Shown: positions 56,567 through 64,000 of the stretch, piece after piece
Layout: every line of letters starts with the position of its first letter
How positions within the stretch are numbered: position 1 is the first letter of the stretch
Source: Omphalotus guepiniiformis
Taxonomy: Eukaryota; Basidiomycota; Agaricomycetes; Agaricales; Omphalotaceae
NCBI GenBank assembly: GCA_028554645.1
Contig: JAQOOI010000022.1
Location: 1,364,001-1,428,000 of the forward strand
Reading direction: 5' to 3'
Length of the DNA: 64,000 bases
Notes under the pieces: model-generated
The model's database searches: none
The model's input: the letters and a program-made list of their open reading frames with translations, nothing else
Told to the model about the DNA's origin: nothing
Program-made: the position numbers and the translations under genes

Positions 56567-58824
56567 CTATATGCTAGGAGCAAGCCTAGTAGAGCGAAAG
56601 TTAATACCTGAGTGACGACAATCAATATAGGCAACATACCAGTCATACTTGATCAAGTCGTCGGCGTTGACAATTGAAGCAGAGATAAACTCCCTTGCTT
56701 CAAGCCACACCCAGACCTTCAAGAATGCGCCCAGATTACTCTGAGGCAGATCCCTCGTCACCGACTCTCGGCTAGCCATCTGTCCACCCAGAGTCCTGAG
56801 AATCGGCAAGGAGCTTTTGAAAAGATCCAATCCTGGATCTAATTGTCTGCCAATACCTTCCAAGAGCAGCACGGAAATGACAGTATTGATAAAGTCTCCT
56901 TCCATTTTGACGTGATGCTCTCGTACAGCTCGTAGAACTTCTGTAAGGATGTCCGAAATCTTGATCTGCCCAAGGGAGAAAGTCTTGCGTTTGACGCCCA
57001 GGACGAGATGTTGCATTTTCAGTGCAAACGTTTCGGTTTCAACAGCTAACTCGGGCGTTCGACAGCGTTCGACCATCAGTTGCCCTGTGCGATAGCCGTC
57101 AAAATGAGCTAGAGCACGGAAAAGGTCGAGAAAATTCTGTCGGTTGATAGCGGAAAGGGTCGTCACAAGCCCTGCGTCGATGAAAACTATTTCGGGAATG
57201 TAGCCTGCCTCAGAAAGAGAGTTCAGCTCGTTGATCCATGCAGAACGGTCGTTAGTGAGCTTCCGCAGACTTTCGACAATGGAATCTGACTCGGAGTAGT
57301 CGGGGAGGATGGAATTGCGATCTTGTTGATCTGGGGGAGTTTTGCGGAAAAGGGAATTAGACATTGTGAGCCAAAGGTTTTTCAAAACATAGCGTGTGGA
57401 AGCGGGTTTAGAGAATTTGATCATGATGTTACCAGGATGAAGATCTGAATGGACAAAATTATCAAGTAGTAGCATGTTCAAGAATGCATCTAGCCCGACT
57501 GTTGCAACCTGTTCATCGTAAGGCCCACCACCATTCTTCAGGAAGGCCTCTAAAGGAAGTGCATTTTGATATTCCTCTATCAAGAGGTCTGACGTGGACC
57601 AAACTTGTAAAGGCCTTGGAAAGTTCACAGGAACTTTCCGGGGCGAAAAGTTGTGCTCGAAAATCAGCAAGTTTTCAGCCTCATGCCGTAAATCGAGTTG
57701 CTGGGACATCATAGAACCAAACACCTCCACTTCGTCAGGAAGGGACAACCATTGCATTCCGGGCAGGAGAGTAATGCAGTGTGCGAAAAAGGACATGATT
57801 GAAAGATCACGAGAAATAGTCTTTGAAACGCGCGGGTGAAGGACTTTGATTGCAACAGCAGCGGTTGGTACGGAAGGTGGGGGATCTTGAAGAATGACTG
57901 GACCTATGGCAGAAACAGGGGTTTTACGATGCCGTCGAGGACCAAGATAAGATGGTGGTATTAGGTCCTGCTTGAGAGTCGCTCGGTATACCTGCCGCTT
58001 TCCTTGAGCGAAGAAGCGCATGCATATAAGAGCGACATACCTGGGCTATTGCACCAGTGCCAATCGGAGTCTCATCAAACTCTTCAAAGACATCATCAAA
58101 AGGTCGTTGAAAAACTCTTTCGATCGCCTTCTTCGTGTGAGAAAACGGATGAGGTCTTCCGCGCGAGTGTAAAGTTCCAAGCCTGTCGCACAGGACAGAA
58201 GGAAACAAATCGGCGCGAGAGGCTGCCCATTGGGCTAGCTAGACATAGTTAGACGGAGGAAGGTGAGCAGAGGAGCAAGAACACCTTTATAAACGTAGGT
58301 CCCGCCGCTTCCATTCTTCCAACCAGGAATTCATACCACCAGATTGCACCCCATCCGTCTCCCTGGTATCTCCTCTTTGGTTGGCCCACCAACAGCATTG
58401 GGCTGGTAAGAATTACAGGCAAGAAGAGGGCTACGAGATATACAAACCTCTTGGCGGTCAAGATGGGCTCCCATACTTTGTCCCGTAAAAGAGACAGTAT
58501 CCTCGACTTGAATGTGAGATTATCCTCCAAAGGTGAGAGGATGAGAGGTTGTACGCTATTTCTGTTTGTCGGAGGGCACGGAATGACATCAGGAGAAGAT
58601 ATGAGAGCTGGAATAAGAGACTTCTGGGTAGGTGCTAGGTAAAGGAAGAGCCCCCCTGCAAATGGGACTAGCCAGAGCACATTCCGTTTGATATTGAACC
58701 GGGGAACTGGCGTACGGGAGAAAAAGGACGGGAAATTCACATTGCGAGACCAATTTGAAGCGCGTCTTTTCGTGATATTAGAAGACGAATTATAGAAAAG
58801 ACGAGCTCGACATAAAGCTGCCAT
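56567..58824 (-). CDS. ADCK2-type ABC1/UbiB atypical kinase, mitochondrial
   Basis: Three exons (minus: 58824-58285, 58238-58041, 57991-56567) give 720 residues. The N-terminus is basic and contains two hydrophobic segments (residues about 50-66 and 125-145), fitting mitochondrial import and membrane anchoring. UbiB-family motifs follow: LAQWAASRADLFP in place of KxGQ, IGTGAIAQVYRA (Ala-rich loop), AVAIKVLHP with the Lys, VHSDLHPGNIMI with the catalytic loop and VFIDAGLV. This set matches human ADCK2 and yeast Ypl109c (Cqd1), linked to coenzyme Q distribution. The extreme C-terminus after KYDW may be intronic; a GT donor lies right there, so the true end is uncertain. Confidence 0.85.
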
Positions 58825-59493
58825 GGCTGCTCGCTGTTGAATTTACGAAGAATTGAGGGGGCTCGTCGATGCGGACGACATCGACATCCGTGGACGGTGA
58901 AGGATCTTGTCTAATCAAAAAGGAAACTAACGGTTGACGTCATTTCTCAGAATCCCAGTTTTTATTCTACGTTCGTTTCCTCTTTGATTGTTACGTGTAT
59001 ACGTATAGATGTAGAGCTAAGAGAACGAAAATGAATTGCTTGTCTTCATATGGCGTATGTATGTCTACAGAACTCCACTCTAAGTACAATCACAGAGAAG
59101 TCCCGACTGTGGCAGGACTGTGGCACACACTTTTTATCTCTCTTCTTCCGTCGTCATCTGATGGAAGGTATATAAATAATACTAATACTTAGGCAAAAAG
59201 ACTTGTTAGGACAGTGCGGTTGCGCCAGGTCGGCCCTGCAGCAATAGAAGAAAAAGGACTGTAGGCTCATAGAAAAAGACGTTTACTAAATTACAATTAC
59301 ATAGTATCGAAAATTCGCTTCTGCCTGAATTCGAAGAGAAAAGTACTGAGTTTGTAGAGTACCGGCCGGAAATGTGTTTGTGCCTATTTCTGATGCGGGG
59401 AACCTCAGAACTGTGGGGGGGGTTCACGCCTTTCGTTCCTACCATCACGGGTCTCTTCCTGGCCTCTCGCCGTAGTCGTCGTTGACGACGTCC
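58825..59493. promoter_or_regulatory. Divergent region, ADCK2-like / glycogenin
   Basis: This is 669 bp. TGACGTCA at 58935-58942 lies 111 bp upstream of the ADCK2-like ATG. Short ORFs near 58995-59192 look like chance. Confidence 0.45.
58935..58942. promoter_or_regulatory. TGACGTCA palindrome (CRE/ATF-type)
   Basis: This perfect bZIP-type palindrome lies 111 bp upstream of the ADCK2-like start. Binding is inference from the motif. Confidence 0.5.
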
Positions 59494-62400
59494 ATGGCAT
59501 CTCCCTATGCCTTCGTTACTCTCTTGACGTCGGATCACTATCTCCCAGGTGCTCTCGCTCTTGCTGCTGCCTTGAGAGACGTGCATTCGTCTCCTGCAGT
59601 TCCGCCAGAAGTTGACTTTCAAACAGTTTGTCTCGTCACTCCAGAGACAGTTGATGTTACTACTATCAAGCTTCTGCGGAGAGCCTTCGACGTAGTAATT
59701 GGTGTAGAATTAATTGCTCAAGAAAGTGAAAAGGGCTTGCAACTATTAGGTGAGCGACTATCATGCAGACTCTTCAGTATTCGACGCGTCTGTGGCCATT
59801 CGAGTCGATTTAGTTGGACTGTCACTGAGGTGGTGTGTTGGTCTGGTGGGCCAATCATCTTGGAACGCGTTTTTTAGACACATGATCCCTGGGTTTTCTC
59901 TTCAGTGGGGATAAGCAATCAAGCTTGCCGCCAGACTCACTTTCAAGCTCAATTTTCATAACCCCTGTTCGCCATGTGCTTCGACTGACCAAATTACTTA
60001 CTTCAGGTCGTCCGGATCTTAACGCGGTCCTTACAAAATTACATGTATTTCGTTTGACTCAATATTCGAAGATCATTTTTCTGGATGCCGACGTCCTTCC
60101 AATTAAACCCCTCTCCCACCTTTTTACTACACCCCATGAGTTCTCCGCAGTCCCAGACGTCGGCTGGCCTGACATCTTTAACTCGGGTGTCCTTGTTTTA
60201 TCTCCTGGCAAGGAAAAATTTTCAGAACTTCGAGAACTCCTCAAAACAAAAGGAACCTGGGACGGTGGAGATCAAGGAATCCTCAACGAATGGAGAGGAG
60301 GTGATTGGAATCGTCTTAGTTTCACGTATAATACAACCCCAACCGCTGCATACACGTCAGTTTCAATCCGCTCTATGTATGCGCCCTCTCCTGACATCAT
60401 ACACATATGCTCCTGCCTATGAACGATTTGGCTCTCAGATCTCTGCGATTCACTTTATCGGCCCTAACAAGCCTTGGAAGTCTATTAGCTATCGGCCCCC
60501 GTTCATCTCGCACCAGTCGTCGGCTGACTCTTCCCAACGGGCTTACGATTTCGATTCTCTCGTAGACAAATGGTTCAATGTATACGACAAGCACTATCGC
60601 TCGCAGGCTATCATTCCTGAAACAGACTTCGAGGTGCAAAAGTACGTGTCTGCCTGGGACGAGCAGAGCGGGACTAGTGCAGAGTTCATGGCTTCATCCG
60701 CCAAAGCTCAGACAACTCTAAGTATAGAGGATCTCCGCCGCTTAGCTATTGAAGGAATAAGCTCGATTGGACGTTCTCCTGATAATCGGTCTGGTGAAGG
60801 TGACTATAGGAGTATGCCTCTGGAGGGCAGGGTTGACTTGATGAGACCACAATTACCCCCTTTCAAGGAGCTTGAGCCCGAGAAGCAAGTCCTTGACGAT
60901 ACTTCCGCGGGTCCTCGCCCATCTGGAACTTTCGAATCCTCGGAGGTTCCTCCTAGCCCTCATCCCCATTCAATCCCACTTCCCCATACTGATTCTTTTT
61001 CGGAAGGGTATGGTCAGCAGCTCCAGGCGCCTCATCCGTACTTTCAAGGACAGTCAGAACAGTCACAGCCTGAAATCCATACAGCGTCTACGCCAAGTTA
61101 CCGAACAGAATATCCTGAGCTTCGTTCTTCACAAACTCAATCTTACCAGCATCATGATGATCAACACCAGCAGTATCAACACGAACACGAACAAATAAAT
61201 CAGCCTCAGCCTCAGTATAGTAAACAGGATCAACAATTACAACCTCAGGCTTATGGGAACTATCAGGAAGAAAAGCATGCACGTCGTCTGCAGCAGCAAC
61301 ATGCTCCTGCAGAGCCCCCTCGTCCTTCATCACCCCCTAAGCTTCTGTGGAATCCTGCTGTTGAGCCGCCACCAAAAACTGCACCCACCCCATCTGCCTT
61401 CCCCTCCGATACCTACTTTCCTAATGTCTGGGATCAACCTCCAAGCAAACACCATGACCAGACCCAACAAAACACCCAAGAGATTGGGTTCCCCTTTTTT
61501 GATTCTAGCGCTCTGTTCCAGCCACCGCCTACACCTCAAATTCCGGAGTCTTTGCGTAAGCAAGGTCACTACCGAAATGTGACGGGCGAAAGTGAGGACG
61601 GGTCAGCTGAAAACCCTGATCGCAGCAAAGTCAAGCCAGTATTTCCCTGGGAAGGAAAACCCCGGGCTATGCCAGGTCGTGTGTTTCCCGCTGGGGAAGT
61701 ACCGTCCCCGACATTATTCACGAGTCCACTTGCAGCTGAAGAGGAAACGGTACCCAGTCCAGAACCGGTAAGAGAGGTGAAAGAGATTTTTCCCTCTCCG
61801 AAGACACTGGCTTTGCCGTCTCCTACAAAGGGGCTACCTGTAAATTTGTCGTATGCTAATGCTTGGGATACAGTGCCGAGTATACAGCGATACGCCTCAC
61901 GCCTGGTGCGCCCGCCGCCACCACAACCGCTTGCCGCTGCTTTTGACAGTGATGATTATCGAAAGAGCAAAAACTGGGATGAACGGACGGAGGTAAGCAG
62001 TAGGGATGGGGACGATGAAGACAATGCGGATGACGATGACGATTCGCCGGTGATCAGTCGTTGGACGGACGACAGTGACAATGAGACCTCGCTCTCGACG
62101 GTTTCGACGAATAAAACGAGGTCAAGGAGAGGATCAATGGTGTCAGTGAGTCATAGTGCAAAGGGCAAGAAGAAAGAATATCGAGTACGTGGCGTTCAAA
62201 CTACTTCTCCAGAATTGCGGGATCAGGCCATTCAAGTTGATCCGCCAAAGGTTTCGAATACTTCTCCATCGTTGCCCGACCGAAAAGGTGACGACCAGGG
62301 CACAATTCGGGCCAAAAAGAGTTCGCTGTCTCTGCAGACCGGAGACCCTAAGAAGGAATGGCCGCCTTCGACAACCTCAAATTCACCGCCCGCGGTCAGT

Positions 62401-62919
62401 GCCGGACAGGGCAATCCTTTGTCTACGCCTCAGAGAGTGAAGGGTTCTGCAGGTACTCGTACTGGCGTGGATACCGGTAATGGTCGCAGCTCACCTCATG
62501 TGACTTCACCAGATCTGCGCTCCCCACGGGAATTCGAGTTTCCCGAGGAGACGAAGGCTGTTCGTACTCCCAAGAGGAGTACCTCAGCTGCTACTATCAC
62601 GTCCGCACCCCAGAAGCTGAACGTACAGATGGTACAGCACTCATCTGGGTCGCCTAATTTCAACTTAGACTCACCGGCATCTTCGCGCCAGGGATCGAAT
62701 GATGGATCGTCGCTAGCATCCCCACCATCTTCGATCGGTCCGGCTTCACCTCCTGAAGGCCAGCCGGTTGGTGTGATGGATGTTGTTTCCCCTCCAAGAA
62801 AAGTGGGACGTGTATTCGATCCGGCACGGGGTGTAGAATTATTCAAACGTGGCTCCGAGGAAGTCCTGGCGAGATTTTTGAAGATGAGCTCTTGGGAAGA
62901 TGTTTCACCCCAGCAGTGA
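59494..62919 (+). CDS. Glycogenin (GT8) with very long disordered tail
   Basis: Three exons (59494-59749, 60007-60355, 60405-62919) give 1039 residues. The GT8 domain covers about residues 1-270: SPYAFVTLLTSDHYLPGALA, the metal-binding DxD in IIFLDADVLP (near 111), FNSGVLVLSP, GDQGILNEW and IHFIGPNKPW. The tail of about 700 residues is Pro/Ser/Gln/His-rich, with a Gln/His run near 61130-61320 and an acidic patch. It ends in RVFDPARGVELFKRGSEEVL and a WEDV-type motif typical of the glycogen-synthase-binding end. Glycogenin primes glycogen by glucosylating itself. Intron 1 is long (257 nt). Intron 2 (60356-60404) is needed to join TAAYT to YAPAYERFG but ends in AC, not AG. Confidence 0.9.
60356..60404 (+). 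other. Apparent GT-AC intron with exon-end direct repeat (glycogenin intron 2)
   Basis: The intron is 49 nt, starts GTCAGT and has a CTGAC branch-like site 9 nt before its end. Its last 7 nt, CATACAC, equal the last 7 nt of the upstream exon. GTCAG at its start can also pair with CTGAC near its end. Confidence 0.65.
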
Positions 62920-63477
62920 TCCATCCATTTTGTTGTTTGCATTGTCTCGATGCTTAAAGTGTTCTATGTTCTCAATTACATGTATGTCATTATGCTGCAA
63001 ATGTGTTACTGAACCATTTGTATGTATTCTTCCCTTCATGTATTATGTCTTTTCGGCTTTCAACCATTCGCCTCACGCTGTTATTCGCATCTCAATTCGT
63101 GCTCACCTTCTTACAATTTGTTGTTTCTGTCTACAAACCATCATGCCTTTTTCTAGATTCAGAGAACTGCGATCTTCGAACAACCCTTTCACTCGAACAT
63201 AGACATGCCCCTCCTCATTCTCTTTCTTGTCTTATTCCTTTTTATCACCACAATATTCCTGGACTGTTTCGATACCCACGCAATTAGTTTGACTTGTAGC
63301 CCAGTGAATGCGTATTGCGGAGTATGACGAAGTGTCGTCATTGACTACCCGTTTTGGAAATCTTCGCCCCTATTCGAGCAAAAATGACAGCATTGATGTC
63401 ATGGTCGCACCAGTGGCTTGCTACTCCATGGTTTCGTATAAAGGGAGTTGACGATTCAGTATTATCATCGCATAACC
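62920..63477. other. Gap before the LEA-like gene
   Basis: This is 558 bp. TATAAAG at 63437-63443 lies 35 bp before the next ATG and is a likely TATA box. Short ORFs here have no family features. Confidence 0.45.
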
Positions 63478-64000
63478 ATGTCTACTGGAGGTATTTTTAA
63501 TGTTCAAGAGCCAAAGGGTGTCGAGTACGGATGCTTTCTTCGATCATTCTCAAGCAATCTGACTTTGATTCTACAGTCAAGTTAGAGCTGAGACCACCGC
63601 TGCACAGGCTCAACTTGAGGCGCCCAGCAGTTCTGTTGCGCGGTCAATCGAGAAAAACGCTGAACAAGCTCAAGAGGCCGCAGAAAGCGCGGCACTCGCT
63701 GCAAAGGTCGGTATATATTGTTCATTCATAGTCATTCGCGTTGCTCATTATTTCGTTAGTCTTTAGGTGATCATTTTACTGGAGAACCACCTTCCGCGAC
63801 GGACAAACTTCAGCAGGACGCCAGTGCCACCACCAAGGCCGCTGTGGCTGAGGGCAAGCAGGATGTTGCTGCTGCTACAGCTGCCGGTCAAAGCTATCTA
63901 GATCAGGCGAAGAATATTGTTTCGGGTGCCTTGGCTACTGCGCAGGTTCGTACTCTGTCGACGTGCGGTGATGTAGCTAATTTTTTTCTTGTCGCAGTTG
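63478..64000 (+). CDS. LEA-like hydrophilic helical protein, partial at right edge
   Basis: Three exons and the start of a fourth are visible (63478-63524, 63577-63710, 63767-63945, 63998 onward). The text starts MSTGGIFNVQEPKGVDQVRA and continues with Ala/Glu/Lys/Gln-rich repeats such as SIEKNAEQAQEAAESAALAA and ATTKAAVAEGKQDVAAATAA. This fits an amphipathic, LEA-like helix as seen in stress-related fungal proteins. A TATA box 35 bp upstream fits strong, inducible expression. The donor of intron 2 is GTATAT at 63711, four bases after a tempting GTCGGT. The gene continues past the window, so length and C-terminus are unknown. Confidence 0.65.

Noticed and set aside
56567..56650. C-terminal tail of the ADCK2-like protein after KYDW as true coding sequence
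   Set aside because: Not accepted as certain: a GT donor lies at the junction and several AGs follow, so the last 24 residues may be intronic; the ORF end was kept only as a placeholder.
62496..62942. 148-codon minus-strand ORF inside the glycogenin tail
   Set aside because: It is a shadow of the low-complexity coding strand and has no start context or conserved text.
63701..63766. LEA-like gene intron 2 appearing to end without AG
   Set aside because: Using the GTATAT donor four bases later gives AAKVGDHFTGE with a normal GT-AG intron.
1..64000. CRISPR arrays, transposons, rRNA or tRNA genes
   Set aside because: No repeat-spacer arrays, transposase or reverse-transcriptase text, long terminal repeats or cloverleaf-like sequences were seen by eye; tRNAscan-SE and a repeat search would be needed to exclude small ones.

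Overview
The window looks like nuclear DNA of a mushroom-forming basidiomycete (Agaricomycetes). The genes are compact and rich in introns, almost all 45-65 nt long, with short gaps between genes. Products include DUF6593 proteins, a basidiomycete-type seven-helix receptor-like protein and a plant-cell-wall esterase (CE12). No transposon, CRISPR array, rRNA or tRNA gene was recognised by eye. Gene models were built by joining exons by hand; most were checked by reading-frame arithmetic and conserved motifs.

Layout, left to right: a gene running off the left edge, probably a methyltransferase (27-232, -); GNL1-type GTPase (611-2788, +); secreted rhamnogalacturonan acetylesterase (3641-4689, +); an unrecognised coiled-coil protein (4774-5802, +); a 1.8 kb gap; VTA1 (7578-9027, +); alpha-arrestin-like (9348-12251, -); POP3 (12430-13574, +); dCMP deaminase (13850-15299, +); TTI1 (15343-18802, -); PABA synthase (19049-21369, +); RSC9 (21792-23830, -); an F-box/transglutaminase-like/YccV protein (24015-26022, -); RRP1 (26091-27262, -); HIU hydrolase (27318-27867, +); UBC12 (28057-28871, -); a 2OG-Fe(II) oxygenase (29083-30481, +); two DUF6593 paralogues (30578-31525 and 32029-33269, -); ARMH3 (33447-35954, +); glycine decarboxylase GCV2 (36366-40026, +); a PPR protein (40232-42451, -); SSS1 (42643-43068, +); a seven-helix membrane protein (43182-44849, -); COG1 (45388-48625, -); TMEM115 (48778-50123, -); FAM32A (50274-50823, +); a WHIM-domain protein (51127-53397, +); mitochondrial intermediate peptidase OCT1 (53730-56250, +); an ADCK2-type kinase (56567-58824, -); glycogenin (59494-62919, +); and a LEA-like protein cut by the right edge (63478 onward, +).

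Most of these are housekeeping genes for RNA processing, chromatin, trafficking, folate and nucleotide metabolism, and mitochondria. COG1 and TMEM115 are neighbours and both act in Golgi trafficking. Many genes are paired head to head over 55-250 bp, and several of these promoters carry a CACGTG core 60-95 bp from a start codon.

The most unusual signal is in splicing. Four introns need a GC donor (GC-AG). Two others, in PABA synthase and glycogenin, are forced by protein conservation but end in AA or AC instead of AG, and each repeats the last 5-7 nt of the upstream exon at its 3' end. Two weaker cases occur in ARMH3 and a DUF6593 gene.
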